The notes under the pieces are model-generated. The model ran no database searches. It was not told the DNA's origin and was given only the letters and a program-made list of their open reading frames with translations. Of a stretch of 64,000 nt of DNA, positions 1-12,244 are shown in pieces. The stretch is taken from positions 8,106,035 through 8,170,034 of the forward strand of contig OW388298.1 in NCBI GenBank assembly GCA_936450465.1. The letters are read 5' to 3'. The stretch comes from Gibbula magus. Its lineage: Eukaryota > Mollusca > Gastropoda > Trochida > Trochidae. The position numbers and the translations under genes were made by a program. Every line of letters begins with the position of its first letter. Within the stretch, counting starts at the first letter, position 1.

Positions 1-704
1 AATACCTTGCAAATTGTCATTGACAGTTGGAAATATATGTAATACCTTTTCAAAAGCCAAACAGTATCTGCATGAATATGCAAATGGGACCATAGATCAA
101 AGTTCGTTCAATATAAACAAATCCCGGACAAAAACTGTAACTTCATATTCTGTATATTCAATTGAAATTGTATATTGAGAATATGTGATAAAACCAATTT
201 GATATATTTAATGCACCAGATTTCATGAGTTCAAATCTCAAACATGGCATAAAATATACACATTAAATTAATTAATTAATTTGGATAAAATAGAACTGTT
301 CATCGACATGTAAAACATATATGTTGTGAGAATCGATAAATGTGCCTCATTCTGCTCACATTTTCAATATTATAAACATGGTAGGGATCCTGTTGGTCTA
401 CATTTCATTTCTTATCCTTGTCTACATTAAACAAAGATATTTTAACTAAAGATTAACCAGTCATCAATAAATTCATCCCAAATTCATCAGATAAGTGTTA
501 TTGTATCGTACCATTATAAAATGCATATACTTTCTTTGAAAGTAATGAATAAATCGAAATTCATCAAATTAGTCGAATTCAGACCTTTATCCCGACGAGA
601 ACACCATCCATTGTATGGTTAAATCTGATTAACGTCATATCTCTGTTTAATAGAAATGAAAAGTAACCTATAAACCCCAGTGATACTTCATTGTTCCCAT
701 AGGA

Positions 705-2755
705 TGGACCTAGACAGGACAATCGTAAAAAAATATGTCACTCCCTATTTCAGATATTACCTCCGACATACTGGATGCCCCAATAACTAGGGATGAAATC
801 TTAAACAGTTTACCACCTAAAGTGTAATAAATCACCAGGTATAGACGACGCCCTACCGGAATTTTTTAAACATTCATCAGATCTTTTACTTCCATATCTT
901 TAGCTTATATTCAACATTATCCTCGATACAGGAAACTTCCCCTAATCTTGTTCAATGGGTATCCTTGTACCAATGTTTCAGGGGGTTCCGAATGATACTA
1001 ATAATTACCGTGGAATAACCATACTCAGTTTATTTGACAAACTATTCACCTATATCATCAACAAAAGACTAGTTAAATGGGCTGATGTTATGGATAAAAT
1101 ATACGAGGGTCAAGCGGGCTTTAGAGAGGGATATACAACCACAGATAATATTTTTATATTGCACAGTTTGATACAAAGATATCTAAATTCAAAAGGAGGA
1201 AAGTTTTATGCATTGTTTGTAGATTTTTCAAAAGCCTTTGATTCTGTACAACTGGGTAAACTATGGGGACTCATGCAATCGCATGGTCTAAGCAGTAAAA
1301 TGAACAAAATGCTACAGAGTATATATGAAAATGTTAAAGTGACAGTTAGAAATAATCACGAGTTATCTGAACCTTTTATAAGTGAATTCGGTGTTAGACA
1401 AGGCTGTATTTTAAGCCCGTTTTTATTTTCCTGTTTTTATTAATGAACTGGCAACGCAAATATGTGATGCATGCACAAATGGGATCCAACTTCATCCGGA
1501 CACTATTCAACTTTTTCTGTTACTCTTTGCGGACGATATTTTTATTTTTTAGCATGGTTAGTGGTTTACAAAAACAAATATACGAATTAGACAAATTTTC
1601 AGACCAATACAATTTAAGTGTTAATAGAGACAAAACCAAAATTGTTGTTTTTAAGAAGGATGGAAAACTATCTAAATTGGAAAAATGGTATCATAAAGGG
1701 AACTTACTTCAAACAACCAATGTTTATAAATATCTCGGCATATATTTCTCTGGTAGCTTATCATGGTCTAAACATTCGAAACAAGCGTCATTACAAGCCA
1801 TGAAAGTTTTAATGGGAGTTTATAAAAATATGAGATCTTTGGGTGAAATGTCTTCTTACACATTCTTTAGAATATTTGATACCAATATATGTCCAATACT
1901 CCTGTATGGATCAGAAATATGGGGTTTAAGGCAGTATGAAAGCATGCAAAAGGTATCTTGGTGTAAAATCAAGCACATGTAATGCAATGGTTTATGGAGA
2001 AGTAGGTAGATTCCCATTATTTACATATTCAGCCATTTATGCGATAAAGGATTGGATAAAGTTATTAAATATGCCATGCCACAGATTTTCAAAAAAATGT
2101 TATGAATTGATGGTACTGTATGACCAAAATGGGAAAATAAATTGGGTGACTGATATTAGAGAACTGTTGCACAAAACAGGCTACGGATATGTTTGGTTTG
2201 ATCAGAAAATTCCATGCTATCCTAATTTTATCACATCATTTACACAAAGAATGAAAGATATGTATTTACAATCATGGTCGGAATCTCTACTCCTATCAAC
2301 TAAATGTTCATTTTACAACCAATGGAAATCGGGTATATGTTTTGAAGAGTATCTAGCAAAAGTTTCGTATATCTCTCACCCGATTTCGTTGCTCTTCCAA
2401 TGAATTATTTATTGAAACTGGCAGATACCTAGGTATACCAAGGGAACAGAGAATATGTCAATTATTTGACCATAACGCTATAGAAAATGAATTACATTTC
2501 CTTGTCATCTGCCCTGTGTATAACACTTTACGAACTAAGTATCTAAAACCATACTTTTATAAATACCCAAGCGAAAGAAAATCAATATCACTGTTAACAG
2601 ATACTAACACATTATCACTACATAATCTCACAATGTACATATATTTCGCAATGGATTCAAGAAAACAAATTGTAATAGATAAGAACTTGTTACTACTACT
2701 CATATGAATTGTAAATGTACTTCAGGCCTGTGGCCTTTTCAGTACTTGAGAACTA
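705..2755 (+). mobile_element. 5'-truncated, frameshifted LINE (non-LTR retrotransposon) remnant
   Basis: Reverse-transcriptase sequence can be followed through several frames. From about 745 a frame reads LDAPITRDEILNSL and then KSPGIDDALPEFF, the usual lead-in of LINE RTs. The 955-1443 frame carries GQAGFREGYTTTDNI, DFSKAFDSV (first catalytic Asp) and GVRQGCILSPFLF. Around 1500-1550 another frame gives LLFADDIFIF (the catalytic DD). Frames 1443-1982 and 1936-2403 continue through the thumb, for example YKYLGIYF and ILLYGSEIWG. The end, about 2402-2580, reads ELFIETGRYLGIP and HFLVICPVY, a common C-terminal LINE motif. At least four frame changes and stops make it dead. No endonuclease domain is visible, so it is 5' truncated. 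Unit B lacks it at the matching place near 10570-10640. The clade is not resolved (jockey/CR1/I-like group). Confidence 0.85.
955..1443 (+). pseudogene. Reverse transcriptase fragment (palm N-terminal half)
   Basis: This 162-residue open frame holds RT blocks 0 to 4: NNYRGITILSLFDKLFTYII, then QAGFREGYTTTDNIF, then LFVDFSKAFDSV with the first catalytic aspartate, then VRQGCILSPFLFSCF. The frame ends directly after block 4. The YADD-type block (here FADD) lies 60-110 bases further on in another frame. It is the best preserved part of the 705-2755 LINE remnant. A functional enzyme is excluded by the frameshift before the second and third catalytic residues. Confidence 0.8.
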
Positions 2756-3957
2756 ATACCAGCTAAATTGCATGCAATTGTTAATATGTCTGATGATATA
2801 TCATGATTAACAGAATATGCACGCAATAATACGATGACCATTAATTGTCAGCAGAATTTAAATAGTTATAACATATTGGCCTTCATCATATTTTATATTT
2901 GCTCTGATGTACATCCAGTGAATAATACAGTCTGTATTCTATGAGAAATTATATACTTACCAATGTGAAATGTGATCAATTGCTTTCTGACGTTCTTAGT
3001 AAATCCTGAAACAAAGAATTACAACGTTGCTTTGGACATAAACGTGCTGATAAATATCATTTATGTTCAACATTAGTCTCTACCAATTCATCTCTTTGAC
3101 GGATACTGATGCAAGAGCTGTTGATGTGACATTGTCATTACCCGTGTTTGCACATTGGATCGGTCTTGATTTGAACAAATTTAAACATCTGTGAGAGGCA
3201 TTTTAGAAGTTATTATAGACAGTCATCAAGAATGATGTCACTAACTACACAGAAAAGCTCATTTAGTTGCACAAATGATCGGTCTCGATTTGAACAAATA
3301 TTAAACATGTTAAACATCGTGTTACAAAACGATATAATAATACACATTAGAAACAGTTTCAGCTCCAGTGCATATGCCATAATAAAGATAATATCAACTG
3401 AGTAACATTGTTATAGTATACCACACTATCTGCAAATGTACAAATTCAGTTCTTTTGGGACGAGGACCTGCAAGATGCAAACTCACACCCTCAGATCCAG
3501 ACACCATTCGCCAGCACTGACTATACCAACAACTTATCTATTCGGCCAACGTGACCTCGAGCTCAACAATGACATTAAACGTATGTACTTTTAATGTTCT
3601 TTCATAACTTAAACATACTTGTGAACATATCTGGATTCGATATTTTAATCAAAGAACGCATTAAGCAATGAATGATTATGTATTGTAAACACTTAATTCG
3701 AAAATTGCAATACCTTAAATTACCAGTGACGTTTAATCGAAGTAAAATTCTTGCTTACAAGTCTCAGCAACCCTTTCAATAAATTCAAATTCATGTTAAT
3801 GCACACATATCAATGTTAACACGACCTCAACTTCCTACAAGTACATTAAGGTTGTATGGCTGCTTTCTGACATTTACATCAACACAATGTTATCAATTGA
3901 TCATTTCCGTTGAAAATGTAAATGTTGTCGGGATAGATCGTTTCAGTTATTTGAAAC
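2756..3957. other. Unit A non-coding stretch
   Basis: No gene is seen. The first 280 bases could be 3' sequence of the LINE or unrelated. From about 3040 the sequence matches unit B 10640-11500, including the anchor around 3450-3560 that matches 11040-11160. It reads like intron or intergenic DNA. Confidence 0.6.
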
Positions 3958-4233
3958 TTATACACATGTTTTAATTATTATTAAGGATGAATCCTTTTTG
4001 ATATGTATGTGTTTTATTATTAATCTTCCACGACTTTGGCAAGAAGGAAAGTAGCTATTACAACCAGGAGTTCCTTTCAGAAAATGATTTAAAAGTAGTG
4101 TCACTAAAATAACTGGTGTTATGTCACACTTACATATCCTATTCTTCTTCACATGTCCTGGTATACAAATAGTCCCACTCATGGCAGAACAACTTGTGCA
4201 ATCTAACACAGAAGTCAGAAGGCTGAATGGCAC
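3958..4233 (-). other. Possible Cys-rich exon on the minus strand of unit A
   Basis: The minus-strand frame contains a cysteine-rich run with the spacing C-x2-C-x6-C-x9-C-x-C (residues LDCTSCSAMSG, then ICIPG and ICKCD). A consensus splice donor, GTAAGT, sits on the minus strand at 4128-4133, so a natural exon would end near 4134 inside this frame. The B counterpart around 12480-12545 keeps LDCATCSDMSG but then hits a stop and lacks the donor. This is either a small exon that survives in one copy or a chance frame. No family is recognised, and expression is unknown. Confidence 0.25.
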
Positions 4234-4419
4234 CCTTACTTTATTTCGTATTTGGTGAGAGTTTGTGAATGAGTGTTACAAACGGCAGTTTATAAGACAG
4301 CAGTTACATGTAGACATGGAAGCAAGTCAAACAAATAGTAATTATAAATGTGCGTGAAAGGATCAGTAAAAGACAAGTGTTATGGAAACTGAGTTAACAA
4401 ATCAATTCCTCTGCTATAT

Positions 4420-4720
4420 TTATTTCCAAATACGATCTCTTAAAGTACCTCATTCAGACAGAGAGACAGCTATCAAATAGATCGTTCTTTTCACCAAATT
4501 GACCATACCACGGAAAGCGTGTTTACAAAGTAATGGATCTGTCCATTGTTTGGTTCACCAACACGTTACAGTAAGTAATTAGATAGAAGGAAATTGGAGG
4601 TAGGGAAATTGGTATTGACTCCAATCTTGGAGATTTGTAGAGACAACATGATACAGGTTTCTCCAGTAGGACGTGTATTAATCAGATTTACTTCTTAATG
4701 TTAGTTAGAGTCAAAACATA
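4420..4720 (-). repeat. Invertible module, unit A copy
   Basis: This module is present in the same orientation in B (13160-13440) and as reverse complement in C (21040-21270), D (33350-33570) and F (46640-46830). The anchor is the CAGACAGAGAGA run at 4456, which appears as TCTCTCTGTCT near 21229. On the minus strand the B copy keeps a 66-codon frame (13210-13410) ending near a donor-like GTGGTAAGG. The A copy is interrupted. It may include a degenerate exon. Confidence 0.7.
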
Positions 4721-6015
4721 TTATAAGCATTGATAAAGACATTGAATCTGAGTATGTGGGTGAATGAAGATTTGTAACATATGTCAGTGGAGAATTTACT
4801 TCATAAAATGGATACATTGCAATAAAAAGGGGTCATAACGGGTGTGGATTAGATATTTTCTTAATGGAATAACTAATTAACTTTAGATACAGTAAGTATA
4901 TGTAGCAACTTTTAAGTGTGTCAAAATTTGTTTCCTAGAACGGAACAAGTAACATCAGAAAGTCCACTTTCTGCATGTAGTGTACAGTGTCATCCACGAA
5001 ATTATTATAATTGCTTTGATACAATTGTTTAAGTGCAAATGGTTCACACTCAAGTGTCAACTCAGTTACACATATACTATAAAGTCATAGAAGATGTAAA
5101 CTGCAGCAGAAGATCTAAATACACACGGCATCGATTTCTTCAACTGTTAGAGGCTTCCTAGTTGCGGGAAGCGTGTGTAATTATTACTTTGTGTTCATGA
5201 TGGGTGGGATGGAACTTATTTGTGGACTTCTTAAGACTCTCATTGAGATTCTTCAAGGAATATGTCGCCCGTTCTCACTGCCTTGATCTCCCAGATAAAT
5301 GTTTCATTAATGGTGAAGCGACCTAATCAATCAGTCCACAAAGGTCTTCTCAGTTTCAGTCTTGGGTGAGCTGGGGATTTGCAGCGAAACAGGATTCATT
5401 GTCATTCATGTGCATCACCAGTTCAAACCTTGACAAAACAGAGAGTTTGGCATGTCCTCACAATATGTTATAGCTGTTAGAGGCCGCATTCAGTAGAACG
5501 GTTAATTTACAAATTATCATGATGTGTTGTCTTAAGACTCAGCCTTGGTTAACAGTACCGTTTGTTCATGAACAAGCTATTGGCCAATGCAGTCAGTGGC
5601 AAGTGATTCACAAGGCTTATGTTTAGGAACATTTCAAATGTCTGAATTTGGCAGTCAATGGATACAAACGTTCATGATAACAATTCATGAGTAAATCTCA
5701 AACTATTCTTTGGACTAGGCAAGTTACAAAATCAAATTATTGCATACTTCGATAGAGGCACAAAGCATGCGAAACATTCCTTATAACTGCAGAATGAAGT
5801 TATTCTTCAAATTTGTACAACAGTTTTATATTTTTGTCGCTTATTACATGAGAATGCAGTTTGTGACACAAATGAATACATAGCTGATGCAAAATTGAGG
5901 ATTCCTTGAACTACAACACGAGAGGAACTAATTGCGTTTGCCCCCATATTCATGTTCATATGATCAGGTTTCTTTTTTCCTGGATTTTTGGAGTAACCTT
6001 GATTGACATATCAAC

Positions 6016-6093
6016 ATGGCCACCGTTTTCGAAGCACTGTCAGTGAAAGAGTTTGAGGACTTGTATTATCAAATTGAAGTATTTCAAGTGGAG
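6016..6093 (+). other. Candidate first coding exon (Met start, 26 codons)
   Basis: The ATG lies in a good translation-start context (caacATGGCC). The frame reads MATVFEALSVKEFEDLYYQI plus six residues, ending exactly at a donor-like GAG|GTAAAA (6094) in phase 0. Without splicing the frame stops at 6106-6108. The unit B copy at 15224 keeps the start and MATVFEA, then meets a TAA after codon 8, so B is a pseudogene here. The peptide is acidic and not a signal peptide. No family is recognised. The ZP-like frame follows directly, but the implied intron would be too short if both were used as seen. Confidence 0.35.
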
Positions 6094-6305
6094 GTAAAAG
6101 TCTTGTAATAATTCTTGTTTTTGATAAAAACTTTAAGCTCCGTTGTCAAATTAATTTCGCTGCTTCACATGTTGCTATTTCGATAGACCTTAATGATAAA
6201 GAAGTAAATCTTGCTGATCTTACATTTGCTTCTAAAAACCCTACATGCAAGATACGTTTGATACTTTTAGGTTATTTTTATTTCCGTCATGAATACAAAC
6301 TTTAA
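6078..6305 (+). pseudogene. ZP-domain-like (ZP-N) exon fragment, unit A
   Basis: The 76-codon open frame includes LRCQINFAASHVAISIDL, then NLADLTFASKNPTCKIRL. The order Cys, hydrophobic beta strand, then a Leu-x2-Leu-Thr block followed by a second Cys resembles the start of a zona pellucida module (pattern C-x7-to-9-V-x-I, then DLTL-x-DPxC). In ZP proteins this N-terminal half drives polymerisation of extracellular matrices such as egg coats. The stop at 6303 falls soon after, and no ZP-C half, consensus furin site or transmembrane anchor is seen nearby. The same segment occurs in unit B. The assignment is by motif shape only. Confidence 0.4.
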
Positions 6306-6652
6306 AGTTGACTGTTCAGATGGATTGTGGGCTCACAATGTATTTAACCCTCAAAGGCACAAGGTAGATCTTTGAGGCCCATCAGTGTGTTCTCATGCAC
6401 TCAAAGGTTTTATTATTGGAAGAATTTTCATTTCGTTCTATCTAATCCTCAAACACATCAATATATACGAATTGTTCATCTATACTGTTGGTAATTCTGA
6501 CATCTCATCAACATATTGGATAGTGCCAATATCGGTCAATAAAACAGTTCTCTCACTGATGTAAGATTCAGGATCTTAAGCAAACATACTTTCTGATAGA
6601 GTTTATGACAAACTGATCAACATGCCTGTTCTACAAACTATTGCTGGATCAG

Positions 6653-6840
6653 TGCACTTATCCAGAGAATAACGAAATGTGGATTGGCAAGTTGGTTGCA
6701 AGAGCATATGTCTACTTTTCTGCATCTACGACAGAAGAATCATCTAGCCCAGGGATGTGTATCTGCCCGACTGCAAAACACCGCAAGTCACAACAGGTCT
6801 GCTCCACCGCCACACGAATCATCTGCAATGATTGTTATGA
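6653..6840 (+). other. Candidate Cys-rich exon in the A-only stretch
   Basis: The segment is locally richer in GC than its surroundings. It is preceded by an acceptor-like ATTGCTGGATCAG (ends 6652) and followed by a good donor, GTAAGA (6841). The frame reads CTYPENNEMWIGKLVARAYV, followed by a Ser/Thr-rich stretch and MCICPTAKHRKSQQVC, with five later cysteines in 30 residues. The exon would be 188 nt, ending in phase 2. It lies 350 bases after the ZP-like frame, and the Cys pattern would be compatible with a degenerate ZP-C segment, but this is weak. Unit B lacks it. A second frame is also open over part of the region, so chance is possible. Confidence 0.3.
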
Positions 6841-7600
6841 GTAAGACTGTCTTGCGAGATCGTTCTGACTGAATGATCGCTGCATGGTTGCCAGTTTGAT
6901 AATGTTTGTGTTAATTGAATCTGTTCATGTTCTTTCCATTTGACTACATTGAATAATAAATGTATCATAAGATAAATGTTTCCATTCGTTCTTCTAAATG
7001 AGAACCAGGTCAACGTAAGGAACAACCTTAATTGCTTTATGAAAGTTTTACATATCTGTATACATCCTTTATGGTTTTTCCATTGTATAGCTTGACATGT
7101 TTCAGTCCATGGGGAATACAAACAAACTGCAATAAACAAAAACTTATTGACTACAATATCATAACAGATATGTAGCGAAGTACAATCAAACATTTTGAAA
7201 TACATGGAATTTGTTGAAATAAAATAGTTACACCTCAAAGAACGAACTTATACCGAAATACAAAACACAAAATAATTAGAAATAAATTAAAATAACATTT
7301 GAAAACGTTGGATACATGTTCTTTGAGTTCAACCTTTTTTGCGACTTCCCAATGATTATTGTAGCAACTGCAAGTACATAGCACTATACTTACTGTATTA
7401 GTAGTGTCATAATTGTATGTGTAATACCCCTGCGCCTCCGAGGCCCACCCTGTGCCTAATGTGATCGAAAAACGCGAATGCCGTTGAGTGTTAATCATTG
7501 ACATGTTTTGAGAGTTCTCGACCAATCAGAATCGGGAAAATAAGTGTAACAAAAAATCATTTCAAATTTCGTAAAATTTAAACATAAATAATATGAGAAG
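6841..7600. other. A-only stretch and flank, no gene seen
   Basis: From about 6310 to 7480 unit A has no match in B. B jumps from the sequence at about 15595 to that at about 15685 (CTCGACCAATCA, matching 7507). It is either an insertion in A or a deletion in B. Overlapping minus-strand frames at 6819-7525 have no recognisable features. Confidence 0.5.
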
Positions 7601-7834
7601 GGTTGTAACCAATAGTTCGAATAACACAATAAATAGATAAGACGATCAAAGATATATAAAACATTTGTTTCATGATGTCATCAATTGGACATATGCCATT
7701 CATAATGGTCTTAAAAGTTTATAACTTTCTTCCTTTTATGCACTCGTAACAATACCTTCACCAGTCGAAGCATCTTGTTCAATCTCACTGTAAAACTGCA
7801 AAGTCTCATTACTTACATCGTAAGCTCGTTTCGA

Positions 7835-7990
7835 GACCTAGAATGCACAGGAGGGTCGTTTTCTTCTGCTTAACTGAGATTTACCGTGATTAGACTGTTC
7901 CAAGCATTAAAGACTCGAAAAGGGAATTATGTCTGGCAAACTGCAGAATTTCGAAGAATTCCTCTTATCATTCAATGTATAGTCATTAAC
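7835..7990 (+). repeat. Recurrent module M, copy 1 (unit A)
   Basis: The module runs from a GAGTCGTT-like anchor (here GAGGGTCGTT), through AACTGAGATTTACC and a variable ATTAGACT...AAGCATTAA part, to ATGTCTGGCAAAC and an AA(C/T)TTC anchor. It recurs at about 15960, 25070, 31120, 38810, 39757 and 45090. In this copy the ATG opens only 17 codons. Confidence 0.7.
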
Positions 7991-8039
7991 TACTTTGAAG
8001 TTACAACTGTGTGTTATTTTTAACTTGCAAGAACAAATA

Positions 8040-9515
8040 TGATAAATTTAAGAGGATAAAATGGTAAAAGATAGAAGTTAATAAATATAAAACAAATATA
8101 TGATATGGAGAGAAACATGCATCGTGTGCTCGTAAATGCTTTCATATGTTAACACATGGAAAACCTTTAAGAATTAAAATCAAATGCGTTTGTGCTGCAT
8201 AGATAATATCAGAAAGGAACGTGCGTCTCTTAGCACAAAGACACTCTGATGTACGTGCACTGTGTAATGTCTGAAAGCTTTTAAGAACAAGTTATCCAAA
8301 CAAAATTTATTAAGTAAACAAGGAGTACTTAGTAAATATAAATTTCAAATAAATTATTTTGGGTCGAAATACATCACAGAAAATAAATCTTATTAACCCT
8401 TTTCTTTTCTGAGCAAACATTTAAAAACTTATCAACTTTTGGATTGTGAACTTGCTAAAAGCCTTGAGTAAGATTTAAGCGCAGAGAAGTCGTTAAACAA
8501 ACTTCTAAAAAGGTGAAATTATCATAGGGCCAGTTCATTATCACAAATCTCAATACTTGCAACATCAGACTACTGGAGAATTTAAAAAATGATAACTATT
8601 TATGTGGTCGCATTTTCCACCACTTTTCCAATGAAAGAATACCATCATTTAAGATCTAATAAGTATTTTGTTGTTGACGGATATGTTGTTCAAACCACCA
8701 TGTAGTTAATGGCGATAATGAATTGATGACAACAACAAACTTTCAACATTGTTATATAAGGAATCCCCATATGCATACATTCTATTATCTCTACCTTGTT
8801 GATCACTTGCACAAAAACATCTTTGTAACATTTCAGGTAATGCATAAACAGTTAATGTCAGATCCCATGTTATATATACTGTGTTTACAAAATATAGTTT
8901 TACTAACAAGAACCATGGTTTCATGCATTCAAACGGCCTTTGAAGATCATTCTTCACCAGTATTTTGAGTAAAGTCCAATACATATTTACTATTAACAAT
9001 ACACTAATCAATTATAAAAGATACCATATCAAGCTAAATAACCTATTTCTATATTCTAATATATAACTTTTACCAAACCTTTCACAAACACCCTCATTCC
9101 GATTATCTTGTTTTCCTTACCTCGATGTGGAAGGATGAATGTGTTCAGATACTATTTCTGGTTGGAATCTCACTTTGTCATCTTGATGATTTGTTTTTAG
9201 GGACTATTAAAGAAAATGGTTTTATCAGAGAAATAAAGGAGTTTACAGTTAAGCCTCTCCCCATAGATCAGTATACTGTTCTTCTTTAGGGGAAAGGCCA
9301 ACCTACTAGCATATTCTTTGGGAGGTGATAGCTTATATCTCAACAAATAACGATTTAAGATAATCCAGCTTTGATGATATAGTGATTTAATCTGACAGTA
9401 ATTCAAACTGATCTGATAAAAAAATAACATCCTCATGTTACACATTAAAAGATTCTACAACCAAATGTGTTGTACTTTTCTCTGCATTAACTGTTATGAC
9501 AGATGCTGGTAATAA
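8040..9515. other. Right part of unit A, no gene seen
   Basis: Bases 8260-8620 match unit B 11575-11920 (anchor TGTCTGAAAGC at 8268 and 11580), so this is a second partial copy of an internal module. The remainder to 9515 shows no repeats or convincing coding frame. Small opposing frames at 8706-9011 overlap each other and look like chance. Confidence 0.5.
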
Positions 9516-9519
9516 TGGC

Positions 9520-9700
9520 ACTCTATTGTCTTCATTACAATAAACTCGGATATTCGCTTCTATCCCTGAAATGCTGTGCGCCACGCATGGAAGCAAAAAC
9601 TCTCATCTTTTCCAATCCTTTGGTATGATGCAGCCGGGAATCGAACCCTGAACGAACCCGGATGACGAGAGGACACTCTACCAACTGAGCTCAATCAAGT
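9520..9700 (-). mobile_element. tRNA-derived SINE fragment
   Basis: Read on the minus strand, the element starts with a tRNA-like head: box A GAGCTCAGTTGGTAGAG (about 9675-9692) and a perfect box B GGTTCGATTCC (about 9636-9646). The head has no recognisable anticodon stem matching a functional tRNA and no 3' acceptor pairing. It runs into a non-tRNA body containing a GCGTGGCGCACAGCATTTCA stretch near 9560-9580, which looks like a body type seen in molluscan SINEs (recollection of repeat style, not searched). It lies just left of the start of unit B. Confidence 0.7.
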
Positions 9701-9867
9701 ACGTGTATATGGAACTGAAAAGAAAGATCACCAATGCACACGATACTCCTTCAACTTTCGCAAAATGCCATAATATCCCCCATTTCTCGTTTGGTGATGC
9801 GTATTTTCCATATCTGAAAAACCTAATTAGTTATCAATGTTGTTGTTTGTTATTCTTGATGATACAT

Positions 9868-9985
9868 TTCCAAAATATCTGGATTTTCTGACGTAGAAAG
9901 TTTGGAAATATGCCATACACACTGTTCTCAGACACAAAACTATGAGCAATTCGTAAATAATATACAAGATACGTCAGAGATTATA
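9868..9985 (+). pseudogene. Exon S, degenerate copy at the start of unit B
   Basis: This is the counterpart of the intact frame at 19525-19641. It aligns from CCAAAATATCTGGA to GAGCAATTCGTAAATAATAT. A TAG replaces a codon early on, one base is lost in the CACAAAACTATGAG part, and the GTGAGT donor of the intact copy is changed, so this copy cannot encode the same peptide. Confidence 0.55.
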
Positions 9986-12244
9986 AACCCCATCAGGCCA
10001 TCTGATAAATACCTTGCAAATTGTTATTGACAGTTGGAAATATATGTAATTTTCAAAAGCCAAATATAGTATCTGCATGAATATGCAAATGGGACCATAG
10101 ATCAAAGCCGGACTATCTGGTGAATTAGCTACTTCAATATAAACAAATTCCCGCACAAAACATGTAACTTAAAAAAAAACAATTTGATATATTTAATGCA
10201 CCAGATTTCATGTGTTAAAATCTCAAACTCAAAATTAATTTGGATAAAACAGAACTGTTCATCGACATGTATAACATATTCGTTGTGCCTCATTCTGCTG
10301 ACATCTTCAACATTATAAACATGGTAGGGATCCTGTTGGTCTACATTTCATTTCTAACTAAAGATTAACCAGTCATCAATGATTTAATCGTGTTGTTGCT
10401 TTCATATAACCATAAAGGGTGAGTTTATCTCAAATAGGGACGAAAGCTGTTTCCGTTCTGGTCAAATTCATATTGCGACTCACCTTTATGCGGCTGATAA
10501 CATATCCATTGAATGACGAAATTTGATTTACGTCAAATCTGAGGTTAATAGAGATGATATTAAGTGAACTTAAAGCCCAGTGAATCTCTTGTTGATCTAT
10601 TTCATTGTTCGCTTTTGAGTTCATAATTAATTATATGTTGCACAGAGCATGTATCTGCACAAATCTAAACAATAATTGTTTTCACGCGTAGGGCTAATGC
10701 AGTGTCACAAGAGCTTTTATCAAACAGTATTTCATTGACTTTATGTCCGACTGAACAAATTTAAATATTGATGAGACGCATGTTATATGCCGTAGAGATG
10801 AAGAGCACCAATAATAGACAGTTGTGAAACATAATTTCACAAAACTACACATACATTCTCGATTAGTTGCACATATGATCGGTCTTGATTTGAACACAAA
10901 TTTAAAAGCTAAAAATTGTGATTCAAAACTTCATAATGATACACATAATAAATACAATTCAAGTTTCAGTGAATATGCCATAATAAAGATAATATAAACT
11001 GAGAAACATATATTTTATTTCAGAGTATCTGCAAATGTACACATTCATTTTGTTTGGGACGTGGACCTCCGAGATTCAAACCAACACCCTCAGAATCAGG
11101 CACCCATTGACAACACTGACTGTACCAACAAATTATTTAGTCGGTCACAGGGATCTCGAGGTCAACAATAACATCAAAGCTATGTACTATTAATGTTCTG
11201 TCAAAACATATAACTCTGTAATTTTGAACATATGTGCATGGATGCGATGATTTAAACCAAAAACACATTCAGCTAGTGTGAAGACTTAATCCGATAATTG
11301 CTATAGCTTAAATTACCAGTGACGTTTAATCGAAGTAGAATTCTCGTTTACAAGTCTCACCAGGCATTTCCATGAATTCAAATTCACGTTAATGCACCCA
11401 CATTGATGTCATTGCGACCTCCACTTCTACAAGTACATTAAGGCTGACATTTACATCGATACAATGTTTTCAATTTGTCATTCACGTTGAAAATGTCTGA
11501 ATTGCCTGGTGGTATGGTTCTAGATAAGTTGTCATACTGGCACTTTTAAAAGTAATGAATTAAAGGTCCAACTTAGTATTGTCTGAAAGCATTTTAAGAA
11601 AAAGTTAAAATGACAACACAATCTAAAGGAAAAACAAGGAGTTCTGTCAGTAAAGATATATTTCAAATATGTTTTATTGAGCGGTCAACATTAAACAAAA
11701 TAAATCTAAACCTTATTTACTCCTGGGCAAACCTTTAAAGATAATCTATTTCAAATTTGCTAACAGGGTTTGAGGGAGAATTTTAGTGGTGAAACTTGTT
11801 TACGATAAATTGAAAAAAAGGTGAAAATATCATATATCTTGTTCTTCATCTCTATAACAGATCACAAAACTGTCTTCATCAAAATATTGAACAATTAATA
11901 TATCTAGTTACTTCCTTACATTTGATGTAGTCGCGTTCAGGAAGATAATTAAAGACAAATATTCAAGGGACAGTATTGTTCCTCAGATTCATTCATGAAA
12001 ATTAATTGACTTTGGTGTCTCAGACACCACAGATGTTGACTGGCTCCTTATAGCTCTACAATGTGATAGATAAAATAAATAAAACACTTGACCCTAGAAC
12101 TACTGATTTTGACTACTAATCCCCTGACGACTGTTCTCGGTTTGTCCCACTCTACATCAGCCGGTATTACCTTCTCGTCCATTCATAATTCAACACATTT
12201 ACTCAGAAAGGTTTGCTGACGTGAACACTACATAAGTAAGGATG

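Larger units (their letters stand above)
1..9000. repeat. Segmental-duplication unit A
   Basis: This block is collinear with unit B. Matching anchors read by eye include 1-100 with 10010-10110, 300-410 with 10250-10350, 3420-3590 with 11030-11190, 4150-4330 with 12500-13020, 4430-4700 with 13160-13440, 4960-5460 with 14020-14520, 5940-6305 with 15150-15590, and 7600-8035 with 15770-16180. A LINE at about 705-2755 interrupts the collinearity, and a stretch at about 6310-7480 is missing from B. The last part, 8260-8620, matches B 11575-11920 instead, so the right end of A carries a second, partial copy of an internal module. Divergence is clear and indels are many, so the duplication is not recent. 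No alignment was computed. Confidence 0.8.

Noticed and set aside
7235..7525. 96-codon minus-strand frame in unit A
   Set aside because: It has no motif, splice-site pair or counterpart in unit B.
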